Part shown: one piece after another, positions 11,225-23,255 of the stretch
Layout: the number at the start of each line of letters is the position of its first letter
Numbering within the stretch: position 1 is the first letter of the stretch
The notes under the pieces: model-generated
Databases searched by the model: none
What the model was told of the DNA's origin: nothing
Seen by the model: the letters and a program-made list of their open reading frames with translations, nothing else
Assembly: GCF_019578655.1 (NCBI RefSeq)
Contig: NC_063264.1
Coordinates: 21,785,688-21,849,687, forward strand
Direction: 5' to 3'
Source: Ricinus communis
Taxonomy: Eukaryota > Streptophyta > Magnoliopsida > Malpighiales > Euphorbiaceae
Length of the DNA: 64,000 nucleotides
Translations under genes and position numbers: made by a program

Positions 11225-11998
11225 AGGATAATTACTATTTACCTTTTATATTTGTTCATATTATACTAGTTATCTCCTAACATTTAAAAAATATATTTTT
11301 TCATTCTTTTATTTTTTAATTTTATACTAAAAACTCCTTCTATCAGAATTTCCGTTAAACAACTGTTAACTAAGTTTGATCTTATACTGTTTATCCTTTA
11401 TCTTTGGTGTAATATATATATTGCCCCTTATAATTTATTTATTATACTAAAACCCTATTGTCTAATTTTTATATAAAAATCAATTTTAGAGTTTTTACAA
11501 AAATAATTAATTAGTGTTCTTTAATTACTATGATTTTTAGTATAATCAAATTCTAATAAAATTTAAAAATTTTAAAAGTACTTGTATTAATCAAAATATT
11601 AAAAATTCATATAATTTAATTTTAAATTATTAAAATAAAATAGATAGTATTATTATTATTAATTTTATTACAGTAGGATTGTAACTTTCAAAAGAAGTTT
11701 GAAAATAAAATCATATTTTTTTATCAATTTAGATATTTATTTACATTGATTTTCAAAACGCAAGGAAATTTTAGTGCAATATATAAAATAAAGGGGGCAA
11801 TTTGTATATTATACAAAATATTATGGTGAAAATAGTATAAAATCAAATTTAATTAACGATTTCCTAATATAAGTTTTAAAGGAAGGAGTTTTTAGTATAA
11901 AATTATAAAATAAAAAAATAAAAAATATATTTTTTTTAAAATGTCAGGGAGTAACTAGTATAATATAAAAAACACAAGAGGCAAATAGTAATTACCCC
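11225..11998. mobile_element. 774-bp foldback element with about 230-bp terminal inverted repeats (Mutator-like MITE candidate)
   Basis: The left arm starts AGGATAATTACTATTTACC; the reverse complement of the right end starts GGGGTAATTACTATTTGCC. The inverted similarity continues for over 200 bp (shared ATATTATACTAGTTA, TTTTATACTAAAAACTCC). Flanks are TTAATTTTT (11216-11224) and TTAATTTTA (11999-12007), an 8/9 match to a 9-bp target-site duplication. Long inverted arms with a 9-bp TSD are typical of Mutator-like non-autonomous elements. There is no coding capacity. Confidence 0.78.
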
Positions 11999-12007
11999 TT
12001 AATTTTA

Positions 12008-13263
12008 TTCATAACAAACTTTATATAGGTTAGTTGAGAATGTAATAATTAAGATTCCATTTGACATATGTAATTGTGATTATCCATCGTATATTCATTT
12101 TTGAAATAATATCTAAAGGATAGACAACCATGAGCCTACAAAATTAGAGAGTTTTTAATTAAAATTGATTATGTAATTGTTCATAATTTGTAATAAGAAA
12201 TTTAATCTCCTAAACTATATGTATACCTTCTCAATTATATAACATCTTTGCAATTAATTCCATGTTTAAATCGAAATAATAATAACAAATTAGTATAGAG
12301 TGGATGGATAAAAATGCAGATTCTTCGCCCAAAGAAAATGACAGAAAATATATGGATTCGGATCCTCCACCAAACAAAATGATGGCCCATGGTTGTGTAA
12401 GTCAAGACATCCACTCGCTCTTATTGCAAACCCAGAAGCACGTTTTTCTTCTAACGAATTTTCTACGCTAAAGCCATTATCGCTGGAGCTGTATCCATGT
12501 AGTATGACAGGATAACTATATCTGAGTCATAATTTACATGTAATATAGTAAGAAATAAAATAAAAAATACTTATATTCCCACTTTTACCTATAGAGCATT
12601 TAATGAAATCATAAAAATTATAAGTTAAGTATAATTGTAATAAGATTGAAAAAAAAAAAAAACAATAAAAGCATTACAACTATTACAAAAAAACAAAGAA
12701 AATATAATCTATGCATTCTAGAAACATAAAAACTAAATGATAAACAAAACTTATACTAAATGATAAACAAAACTTACTTATCATCATAATTTTCAAAGAT
12801 ATCCTCTAGTATATTATTATAATCAAGATAACATTTGTTATTATATTTTATATGCAAAAGGTAATCGATGATAAACTACTGAAACAAATTTAAGAACCAA
12901 AATTTTCAATTTGTCGCTATCATGATGGTACAAAAGGCTTTATTAATATTAAAATGAAATGAACAACTTAATGTTTCTCAAATTGCTAATCTAAAACATT
13001 TTCAGTCCTAATCCTATAATGTGATTTATTCTAAGTTATAGGAAAATAATTACTATATATGTTAAATGTCATAGTACGAGTTCAAGATGTCAAATGTCTC
13101 CACTGATTAATTGAGTTTTATCATCAAATATTTCACCATTGAATATTAAAGAAACTATAAGGAAAGGGATACTACATGCCTTCTAGACTTACTTTTACAT
13201 TGTATGTCTAGTGTCATTCATATTCTAGCATGTGAAAATAAAATTAAATATCAAAAGAAAAAA
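12008..13263. other. AT-rich intergenic spacer
   Basis: No reading frame or RNA gene that I can support. A slightly less AT-rich stretch at 12300-12500 has no recognisable motif. A short direct repeat (ACTAAATGATAAACAAAACTTA) occurs at about 12730-12775. Confidence 0.45.
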
Positions 13264-15775
13264 GCTAGAATAAAAACTTAGTGATATTTTTTTCAATTCA
13301 AGAATCCCTCAATCAGATCCTTTTAATAAAAATATACTAATATAGGAAAACAACTTATAAAGATGAACATGTAAGGAAGTCTTCAAAGCATGCCCTCAAA
13401 GTTAAGTATGAACCCTTCACTTTATGCATTTTCTCTTGTAAATTTTTATTACAATTCAAGTCCTTTTCTCCAGTAGCAATGAACTCGTACGTATTCAGCC
13501 TAGTCACATTAATTGATTTTTCATGAATAGAAGAGATCGAGACAAAGGATAAAAAGAGTATAAGTCAAAGAGATTGATATCTCATGGTTGGTTGAGTAGA
13601 CGAATGGTGATAATAGAAAACATTTAGTTACTCTAACGCTTTGAAATTATTCTAATCTGTAAAGTTCTATATCTGGTGCAAAGTCACATTCCACGAGAAC
13701 AACAAAAGAGACAGATAAAGAGAAAGAACAAAGAAATAAATGAGATGGATATAATTGTACAAACCATAGGGAATATGTAATAAAAAGTACCACAGAAAAT
13801 AGGAAGAATATGCTCTACTTTATACCACAACTAATAATATGCATGTAATTGATTGGATATAAATATATTTTTAAAATGGAAGCACTACTAGGTTATCAAC
13901 TGTTATGGAGATTCTATTCAACTATAGATGCAAGGGCTACCAAATTAAAAGAATAGCCTGAAAATAAGAGGAAAAGAACATGAAAATGATTTTCATTTTA
14001 ACGAATTCGAAAAGCAATATTGATATTAAAAGCACAATGTATGAACATGACTTAACTCAAATTAATAATTATAAAATTTAGAAAAGAATGTTTATGAACG
14101 ATCTTAGCAACTGGTGTTAGTTGTTATACAAGAATTTGAAGTATTAGAGGGCAAATCTTGTTTGTCTTCCAAACTACTTGCTATGGACATATCAAGGAAT
14201 TTAAAAAAGGAGAGAACCTAATTAGTTTGATAGCAATATAACAATAATATAATTCAAGTATAGTAAGAGACAACTTATCAATAGTATGATGCATTCCTTG
14301 TATTTGTAAAGGAGATGGAGAGTCGGAGCCCAATTGAGAATGAAGTCACAAACTTTATTAAATAAAATAATTAAATAAATAATTGATAAATGAATCTTTT
14401 TAATAGATCACCTTATTACCTTAATGACAATATATTAATACACCTATCACCAAGTAGGTGAGAAAGCTTTTCTTATAAAACAAAATTCTATAAAAGACTA
14501 GAATTTTAACATTTGAAAACTTAATGATATTTTTTTCAATTCAAGATTCTCTCAATCGAATCCTTTCAATAAAATATACTAATACATGAAAACAGCTTAT
14601 AAAAATGAACATGTAAGGAAGTTTTCAAAGCAACAATAATGACATATGCCCTCAAATTTGAGTATGAACCTTTCACTTCATGCATTTTCTCTTGTATATT
14701 TTTTTTAACAATTGAAGTCCTTTTCTCCAACAACAATGGACTCATCTACATTCAGCTCGTCATGTTAAATGATTTTCCACCAGCAAAAGAGATCGAAACA
14801 AAAGATAACAAGAGTATAAGTCAAGAGACCGATACCCCATGGTTGGTTTAGTAGACGAATAGTGACAATAGTAAACATCTAGTTACTCCAATGCCTTGAA
14901 ACTATTCTAATCCCTGAAGTCATATATCTAGTATAGAATCACATTCCACAGGAGCAGTAAAAGAGATCGCGAAAGAGAAAGAATAAAGAAAAAAACGAGA
15001 TGGATATAATTGTATAAGCCATAGGGAATATGTAACAAAAAATGTCATAGAGAATATGAAGAATATGCTTTACTTAATATCACAACTAATAATACGCTTG
15101 TAATTGAATGAGATATAAATATGTCTTTAAAAGAAAGCACTAGTAGGTTATCAATTATTATAGGAATTCTACTCAACTATAGATGCAAAGGTTGCCAAAT
15201 TAAAAGAATCTAAACATAAGAGTAAAAAAAAATGAAAATGATTTGCATTCTAAGGAAGTTGAAAAGGAATACTGGTATCAATAACACAATGTATTAACTC
15301 AAATTAACAACTACAAAATTTAGAAAGGAATGTTTATGAATTTGGATACTACCTTAGCATTTGTGTTAGTTGGTGCATAAGAGTTTGAGGCATTAGAGGG
15401 TAAATCTTGTTTATCTTTCAAATTTCTTGCTATGGACATATTAAGAAATTTGAAAATGGGAGAAAGCAATAAAGCAATAATATAGTTCAAGTATAGCAAG
15501 ACATCATTTATCAATCGTATGCATTTCTTGTATTTGTAAAAGAAATATAGACTCAGAGCCCAATTTAGAATAAAGTCACAAGCATTATCCTTGATAGATT
15601 TGATGGGAAAAAGAATAGGTAATGCCATAAGAAACTAAAAAGTAATAAATAAATGAATCTTTTTAATACACCACTTCCTACTTTAATGACACTTTTAATA
15701 CACATATCACCAAGAAGGTAAGAATGCTTTTCTCATAAAACAAAATACTGTAAGAGACTAAAACTTTAACAATTA
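13264..15775. repeat. Tandem duplication of a 1.24-kb unit, function unknown
   Basis: Copy 1 (about 13264-14506) and copy 2 (about 14507-15775) align end to end with an offset of about 1243 bp. Both open AACTTAxTGATATTTTTTTCAA and both close near CTAxAAxTTTTAACA. By eye they are roughly 80-85% identical with small indels, so the duplication is old. On the minus strand both copies keep similar short peptide phrases (for example NWALSLYFFYKYKKCI against NWAPTLHLLYKYKECI), while copy 1 has stops between them. A decayed gene fragment is possible. I do not recognise the family. Confidence 0.7.
15320..15628 (-). pseudogene. Unrecognised hydrophobic ORF in duplicated unit (copy 2)
   Basis: A 102-codon frame with a hydrophobic centre (LLYLNYIIALLLSPIFKF) and a polar Asn/Ser-rich end. 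The matching region of copy 1 (about 14080-14360, minus) keeps DFILNWAP, LLYKYKECI and LPSN-like phrases but has stop codons. Conserved wording in two diverged copies hints at former coding sequence; low complexity and AT bias are the alternative. No family is assigned. Confidence 0.25.
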
Positions 15776-15970
15776 AGAGAAATAATCTTAAAATCAATAT
15801 ATGTTGCCAATTAAGAAAGAGAAAGCATGTTTAGAATATATATATATATACACTAGAATTAACAATATTAATTTTACAACAGAAATATCTTTATTTAAGT
15901 TTATTAAAATTAAATTTTTTTATTGCTGCTATTTATATTTTTAAAATATTTTGTCATAATAATATTTTTG

Positions 15971-16013
<43 letters not shown>
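15971..16013. repeat. CT / CTAT / TA compound microsatellite
   Basis: A run of CT dinucleotides passes into CTAT tetranucleotides and then TA dinucleotides. No gene lies nearby. Confidence 0.9.
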
Positions 16014-16014
<1 letters not shown>

Positions 16015-16334
16015 ATGAAAGTAAGGTTGTAGCCAAGATTTCTTTTCTTACATGTCTTTCTCTGTTTTTTTTTAAGAAATTTCTCTTAATTTAGATGTAT
16101 TTTTCTAATAGATTAGTTTATTTCTAAGGTTATCTCTTTCTTCTCTTAAAATAAAATAATTAAAATTTCACCTAAATTTTTAATTTTTCTCTCTTTTATT
16201 ACTCTTCCATACAAACTTTCTATCTTCCTTTCTTCCATTGCTTCACATATAACTATGCTTCCTCTTAATTCCTAATATTTTATTTTAAAGAAAAAGAAAA
16301 AACTCTTAATCCTCGTATTTCAGCCATTTATTTT

Positions 16335-16732
16335 TATAACAATCCAGAACCAAATCACATGAGATATTGTCTGCTTTGGCCTCACTGACCTCGCGGTTTT
16401 GTCCCCTTGGCGGATTCGAGAACTTCCTAGGAGGTCACCCATCCTAGAATTTCTTCGAACCAGGGACATTTAACATTGGAGTTCCTATAACTTCACAGCC
16501 AAACAACCAAAAAGTGCCTTATGTGATTAGTTCCAACTCTTTACATATATGTTATCAACCATTCCCCGCCCCATTTCAATATGCAATTTGATTCATTCAT
16601 GTACCCTCGTACCTCAGAGTGCTGCCACCCTAGAAGCCTGCGAGAAGCTGCTCCTTGTCCAAGCATCCTATCTTTGCCCCGGCGTCCACTTTCCGCCCTC
16701 ATCAAACTGCTTCTCCAGGCCAGGCTGTCACA
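16335..16732 (-). repeat. Cassandra LTR 1 (complete, minus strand)
   Basis: 398 bp; on the minus strand it starts TGTGACAGCC and ends GTTATA. The 5S-like core is the best preserved in the window: GGATGGGTGACCTCCTAGGA at about 16424-16443 (minus) nearly equals the 5S C-box region (plant 5S: GGATGGGTGACCTCCTGGGA). Confidence 0.82.
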
Positions 16733-17082
16733 TGCCCACCAGCTTCCACCTAGTTTGTCCTCGAACCACACATCTACTAGAGGGGTCCTCCTCTGACACC
16801 ATTTGTAATGACTCGGAATCAAATCACATGAGATATTATCCACTTTGGCCCCCCACTGGCCTTAAGGTTTTATCCCCTTAGTGAGTTCAAGAACTTCCCA
16901 AAAGTTTACCCATCTTGAAAATTTCTCGAACCCGCCAAGAGAACAAAACCGTGAGGCCAATGGGGGCCAAAGCGGTCAATATCTCATGTGATCTAGTTCC
17001 GTGTCGTTACAAATGGTATCAGAGTAGGACCCCTCTAGTAGATGTGTGGATCAAGGACGAACCAAACGAAAGCTGATGGGCA

Positions 17083-17481
17083 TGTGATAGCCTGGCCTGG
17101 AGAAGCAGTCTGATAAGGGCGAAAAGTGGACACTGGGACAAAGATAGGATGCCTGGACAAGGAGCGGCTTCTCGCAAGCTTCTAGAATGGCAACACTTTA
17201 AGGTACGGGCATACATGAATGAATCGAATTGCACATTGAAACATGGTGGGGAATGGTTGATAACATATATGTAAAGAATTGGAACTAATCACATGAGGCG
17301 CCTTTTGGTTGTTTGGCTGTAGAGTTATAGGAACTCCAAAGTTAAACGTGCTTGATTCGGGAAAATTTCAAAATGGGTGATCTCTTGAGAAGTTCTCAAA
17401 TCCGCCAAGGGGCTAAAACTGTAAGGCCTTTAGGGGCCAAAGCAGACAATATCTCATGTGATCTGGTTCCACATCGTTACA
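17083..17481 (+). repeat. Cassandra LTR 2 (complete, plus strand)
   Basis: 399 bp, TGTGATAGCC to CGTTACA. The 5S-like segment lies at 17331-17400 (GAACTCCAAAGTTAAACGTG, then ATGGGTGATCTCTTGAGAAG). It is followed by a degraded primer-binding site (AGTATTAGAGCC at about 17486) and then another short internal domain and LTR. Confidence 0.82.
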
Positions 17482-17553
17482 AAAAGTATTAGAGCCAGGA
17501 CCTTTCTAGTAGATGTATGGTTCGAGGATGAACTAGGCGGAAGCTGGTGCGCA

Positions 17554-17893
17554 CGTAACAGCCTGGCCTAGAGAAGCGGTCCAATAAGGGCGGGAAGTGG
17601 ATGCCGAGCAAAGATAGGATACCTAGACAAGGAGCGGCTTCTAGCAGACTTCTAGGATGGCAGCACTCTAAGGTACGAGGGTGCATGAATAAATCGAATC
17701 ACATATCGAAATGGGGCAGGGAATGGTTGATACATAGATGTAAAGAGTTGAAACTAATCATATGAGGCGTCTTTTAGTTGTTTGGCTGTGGACTTATAGG
17801 AACTCTAAAATTAAACTTGCTTTGGATTTTCAGGATGGTGACCTCCTAGGAAGTTCTCGAACCCTTCATGTGATCTGGTTCTAGGTCGTTACA
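17554..17893 (+). repeat. Cassandra LTR 3 (internal deletion, plus strand)
   Basis: Starts CGTAACAGCC (mutated TGTGACAGCC) and ends GTCGTTACA. It lacks roughly 50 bp between the 5S-like segment and the CATGTGATCTGG end block that the full LTRs keep, so it is 340 bp instead of about 399. Confidence 0.75.
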
Positions 17894-20083
17894 GTTTTTG
17901 TCTTCTTGAAATCTATTTATTTCTTTCACAAGTGGTGATCATATTTTTTAACTCAACTTCTTCATCCTTTTCATGTTCATCTAAAATTTCTTTCTCGTAG
18001 ATCAAGAAATTTGTCTTTATCATATTTAGCTTTTTCCATGCCAAGTTAGTTAAGTTCGAACTTTTAATCTTTTTATATAGATAAAAATAAAATTTTAAGA
18101 GATAGTTTCTCTTTTGTAGATGTATTTCTCTATTTCTAAAGCCATTTCTATACATTTTCTTTTCTTTTTTGTAAAAATTTATTATTACATGTTCTAACAT
18201 AGTTTTACTTTTCTTATATGACACTTTTTCTATTTTCTAAAGTCTTTCCTTGATTTGGCATTGTAAACACCCATTTTTTGAATCGAGGGAATCATGAAAC
18301 ACCCAATGATGAAAGTTATTGTTCCTTTCGAGTCTTATGGAGTTGAAAGTCAAAATTTCAATTAGGATTGTAGGTAATGAAGCTAAATATTACTTTTCGA
18401 AATCAAATTGAACTAAATTTACCAAAAAATCAAGTTTTGGGATCAAAATTGAATAAATTACCAAATATAAGGACTAAATTATAAAAGTTCCTAAAATTAG
18501 CCAACCTAGAGCTAACCGGCTCTACATAGTACTGATTCGTCCAAAACTCAAATTCTCACGTCAAAGGTGTTTTCCGAATTTAAACATCATTAATTACTAA
18601 AATGTGCTTTCTAGAAGATTTTTATTAATAATTATCTAGCTTTTAATTTTTTTGATTAAATGAATTTTTTTGATAATTAATCCAAATATTTTAAAATCTG
18701 TATGTATCGATGAAAAAAGGATTTTGATAAATCTCTTTAATTATTAATTATTTTTTAGAATTATCGATAATTAGAGAAATAATTATCTTAACTTCTAGGT
18801 TTCTTCCACCTTCTCTATAAATAGAAAAGAAAATCCTAAGCCAAGAAAGGAGTTTGTGGTTGGCAATTCCTGGCAGACAGAATAATTGGTAAGTTGGTGA
18901 ACGTATTGTGATTTCTAACAAAAATAAACACAAACCCTAAAACACTATGAATTCTCACCCAATCTTTAAATCAACCTCCTCCTCTACTTTTTAGACTCGA
19001 GGATCTGTACAATACAGTGACAACCTGAGAGTTTATTACACACAATCATCTCATCATTAATTTTCTTGCCTTCCTTTTATTCAATGATTTTATGATCTTA
19101 TATAGTAACACGTTTAGGGTTTATGTGATGAATGTTATTTGATATATGCTTAACATGCTTAGATCCTGGTTTGCCATGATATTTTACTTAATTAATGTTA
19201 TTTTTACTAGATCAACATGTTAGGATTTTGGAATCTGATAACTTTTATGAATTTGCATGATTAGGTCTAAGTTTTGCCATATTTTTTATTAGAATTTCAT
19301 AATTTAGCTTTAAATTATGGATCCCTTAATATTCTGGATAAAGCTACCATATTTAGTTAAGTATCCACTTAAATCTGCTTTAAGTTAATTACTTATTATT
19401 TATTTGTTTAAAATATATTGATGTTGCTTTGCCCTAGAAATTATATTATTTACTTATTTTGCTGCGTATTATATACATATTAATTGTTATTTTGTATTTT
19501 TATGCATGTACATTACTTATGAAGGGTTTCAAAGTTACTGTCCGCTCAAATCGGTTTAGAATGAGCCCTAGAGCTGATCGTCTCTATGAACAGTCGATTG
19601 GCTCTATAACATAACCAATCGGTTGTTTTGACAGTTTTCGTCGGATCTTCACCTGACGATCGGATTTTGCTAGTTTCTGCCTATTTTATCTGTTTCTTAT
19701 TAGTTTTTGCTTTTTTTGTTCTTGGAGATGTAATTTTTTATTTTCCTTGCTTTTTTTCTTTTTGCGTTATTTGATATCTATAATCTGTGAACAACGGAAA
19801 AATACTTGTTTGTTTGATTACTAATTAAAAATAACTCATATAGACTTAGGGCTTTAAAATTGAATTTTAGCATGAAACTTGTAGTCCATTAGGTTAATAA
19901 GATGGTAATTAGGAATAATTATATAGTCCAACTAGACTTAGATAGGCTTTGCCATATCTAATTAATAAACTGACCCATTTAAACTTAGAAAATTAAAACA
20001 TGCTTTGTATTTAAAAAGTAGGCTATTTAGAAATAATGGTTGGTAAACTTGGACTTCATAATAAAACTGAGCTAAACTAAGTG
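17894..20083 (+). repeat. AT-rich region, possible LTR of an unassigned element split by the large solo LTR
   Basis: From 18262 the sequence TGTAAACACCCA resembles an LTR start, and a good TATA box CTATAAATAG lies at 18815-18824. After the 3.17-kb insertion the flank (23261-23660) includes CAGGTGGCAACTCTATTCC, a phrase like the 3' ends of some plant gypsy LTRs. I therefore suspect one LTR from about 18262 to about 23660 interrupted by copy B, but found no TSD and no coding region. Frames here are not supportable as genes. Confidence 0.35.
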
Positions 20084-23000
20084 TGTCACGACCCGACTTG
20101 TGGGTCGTGACCGGCACTAGGGAATGGATAGGCGTAAGGCCACCGAATCCCGTAGTAAGCCTGACCATTACTAACTCAATCAAATTGAAATTCGGACTCA
20201 ATCTAAAGCATTGATTCACAATTAACCTTAACTATCAGATCCTACATATTTAATTCGGTCTGCTAGCATAATTAGGCAAGACCTAAATTTACATAAAATT
20301 ACAAACTGATAAGTCTAAAATTTCTACTGTGGAGAATCTAGAATTTTAAAAGTTAACATACCAACAAATTCAGTTATATCTAACCCGAGGATGAAGGAAT
20401 CGGGCTGCTAGATGAAAAACACTGCGAAAAACTAACTGCACCTGAAAAATAGTACTAAGACACCTCTTGTCTTTGCTTTAACACACTCCCCTGAATTTTC
20501 CAGCTAAATATCAGGTTCGAACAGGTCATCTTCAGGGCAAGTCCTGGCTCGGCCGTAAGGTCAACCAAGACAGACAAACCCGCCAAGCCGAGGAGGCAGT
20601 TAGATTAGGAAGCCTGAATATGGAAGCTGACTTAGTGTGAGACTGTCAGTCTCGAGAGTGAGTTAAAATCATATATCCCAAAACAAAATATAAAACTTCA
20701 ATAAAATATTTACTTAATTAAAATAAAATATACAAGTCATGCTATGCTTCTGCAAAATAAAATAAAATAAATTTTTATTTCATACCACGGGACAGAGTAC
20801 CTCGGCATAATCCTAATCCCAACACTAACATCTCGACTCTCTCATTTTAACAGAACTGGCGCCCAGAGAGCGAAGCTCGACGAAGATCCTTAATTTTAGT
20901 CCGGTCACTTCATTATCACTATCAATCTTAGCCTTTTGGCTCTCTTACTCTAAGATTGGCGCCAAGAGAGCGAAGCTCGACCAGGGTCCTTAAGTCTAGT
21001 CTAGTCACTTAGGTTTCCAAATAAGCCGGCACCCAGAGTACAATGCTCGACCAGGAACCTTTACTCCGGCAAACTCACTCTCTTCAGCTCAGAGAGCAAT
21101 GCTTGACCAGGGCAAGTCCTAAATTTACCTTTTAAAATTTAACCTTTTTACTATTTGTCTCAGATTCCTACCGATGCGTACAGGGTCCTGATGAAACTCA
21201 TCAAATAGCATGTTCTACAACCGTCCCATCCCGAGTCAACACGAAATCAATAAAATCATAATGCAGAAAATGAAACATATATAAACAGTAAATAATTAAA
21301 TAAGTAAAATATTAATCATTTAATCAGAGATATCATGAAAAAATCTTAGCATGACACACGTAAGCAGATATATGACTTTAACTCATAGATCTGACGACCT
21401 CCTAGCTCTACTCCGATGCATCGGGTGGAGCAAGCCGAACTGACGGATTATCTAATCACGAAAAACAATTTAATCAATAACATTGAAACATTTGACAATG
21501 AACCCTAGGTCTAGATTTCTAGGACTGACTGTCTAAGAATCTCAACTCGGAAGAATCCTACTAAAAATTCGGCAGAACCTCCCCTAAATTACAGACATTT
21601 ACTCCTCGTATAACAGGTCCAAGACCTGTTAGAAAACACTTCAGATTTCCAACAATTTATTATTTTAACGAGAGTCGGGTCACCAAGACTTCATTATTTT
21701 CCCGACTCCGCCACACGTCACAAATCACGACTAAAGGCAGACAGTCCGACAATTAATTATTTTAACTCACAATATTTTTCTAATGCTCAACACAATTCAA
21801 TAAACACATAAATTTTACCAATGAATTATAAAATCAACGGGCTAGAGAATTACCGAGATGCTTGATCACTCGGTCGACTCGCCTCCAGCCGCGGGAGTCC
21901 GATCGACGATCCGAACAGACCAACAGACTCGAAACAATGCGCTGATGATGATTCCAGCTTTCGATCCGACCCCCGATCATCTAGAGAGATTTACGGATGA
22001 TCTCGACCGTCAATTTTCAAACGGAGTCCAATCTCCACGAAACTTGTGCCATTAGAAAGCTTGAGCTGAGGGGAGTCCGGATATACCCTTCGATCATCCA
22101 TCACTTGCCGGAACTTGCCGGAAAAGCCCGAGATTTTTAGCTGCCCCTAAGTAAATCTTCTTCCCCGGATCACGCTTTTCCAATAACCATAGGGGGAAAT
22201 GATGGGCAAAGAAGAAAGCTCACTAATTGCTGGTCATTTTGAGACTAGAACCACCCAAATTGGCTGCCGGAGACGACGTCAACGATGGTGAGAAGCTGCT
22301 TCCCCTTTCTGCCTATTTGCTGCCACCTGACGCCACCGAAGTTACTGTTGCCTTTTCCACCAAGCTCGCCGGCCTCCGCTGCACCTCCGGCCCTCTTCGC
22401 CGTGTCCTAGATGGACGCAAATCCCCATCTGCCATGGAAGCTGACCCGAGCTCCCCTCCCCCGACTTCTTCTTCTTCTTCCTTCTTTTCTTCTTTTCTTT
22501 TCTTTCTTTCTTTATCGACATTTGGTCCCTCAACTTTTCTTCTTTATCATTTAGTCTCCCAACTTTTTTAATTACTAACAATTTCGCCCTGCAAAATTTT
22601 CAATTAACCCTTCAACTTTTCTTTAGCTTTTTAATTAAGTCCCTAACTATTTAATTTGGACTAAATTACAATTATTGAAAATAGAGAATTACTTATTTAC
22701 TCTTGCTTTTAAATATAAAATTACCAAAAAGCCATTGCCGACATATTTAATTACAAAAATACTAAACATACAAATTTTCATTAAAACTCCATATTAATAA
22801 AATTATATTTTTAATCCTTTCAAAATAAATTTTCAATTTATTCCTAACACTTAATTAATTTAATTAATCAATTTACTAACTATTTTCCAATTAAAATCAA
22901 CACCATTAGCTAATTAAAATTCATTATTCCTAAATAAATTCTTTTATAAAATATTAATTATTAATTCCTTCATAACTTTCAAATATAGAATTTAATTCAT

Positions 23001-23255
23001 ATATTCATATCGGGAAAAAATTGAATGACCGAAAATATAATTTATTTTCTAAGGAATTTACTTAATTATTTTTCTTGTAAATCAAACTAATTAGATGTAG
23101 AAAAATAATTCTTTTATTTTTATCTAGCATTGAAATTATATTTTAAATCATCTCAATTAATTAATTAAAATTAAAGTAATATTAATTTAAATAAAAACTC
23201 ATTTATTAATTATTACTAATATTATTATTATTAAAGAAAAATTCCGCATATTATA
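20084..23255 (+). mobile_element. Large solo LTR, copy B, with 5-bp TSD AAGTG
   Basis: 3172 bp from TGTCACGACC to GCATATTATA, flanked by AAGTG at 20079-20083 and 23256-23260, so this is a complete solo LTR left by recombination between the LTRs of a full element. The start forms a hairpin (TCACGACCC / GGGTCGTGA, 20086-20110). Internal landmarks are the subrepeats at 20857-21120, a GC-rich block at 21860-22480 and an AT-rich tail. The GC-rich reading frame seen in copies C and D is broken here. It interrupts an older AT-rich sequence. Confidence 0.9.

Larger units (their letters stand above)
16335..17893. mobile_element. Cassandra-like TRIM array: inverted and tandem LTRs with embedded 5S-rRNA-like domain
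   Basis: Five LTR units are present: minus-strand 16335-16732 (complete) and 16804 to about 16926 (partial), then plus-strand about 16927-17011 (partial), 17083-17481 (complete) and 17554-17893 (internally deleted). Complete LTRs are 398-399 bp, start TGTGA(T/C)AGCC and end GTTACA or similar. Between LTRs lie only about 70 bp, starting with an initiator-tRNA-Met primer-binding site (TGGTATCAGAG at 17014; TGGTGTCAGAG on the minus strand near 16800). Each LTR holds a segment resembling the 3' half of plant 5S rRNA (GAACTCCAAAGTTAA...GGATGGGTGACCTCCT...GAAGT). That combination defines the Cassandra TRIM family. There is no coding capacity. The two halves meet head-to-head at about 16927, where TCGAACC is shared. 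Confidence 0.85.

Noticed and set aside
16541..17234. Several ORFs of 65-110 codons on both strands
   Set aside because: They repeat each other in inverted copies because they are the same TRIM LTR sequence read in different frames.
17331..17400. Possible 5S rRNA gene
   Set aside because: Only the 3' half resembles 5S, it is degenerate, and it lies in LTR units with a PBS, so it is a Cassandra-like LTR domain, not a gene.
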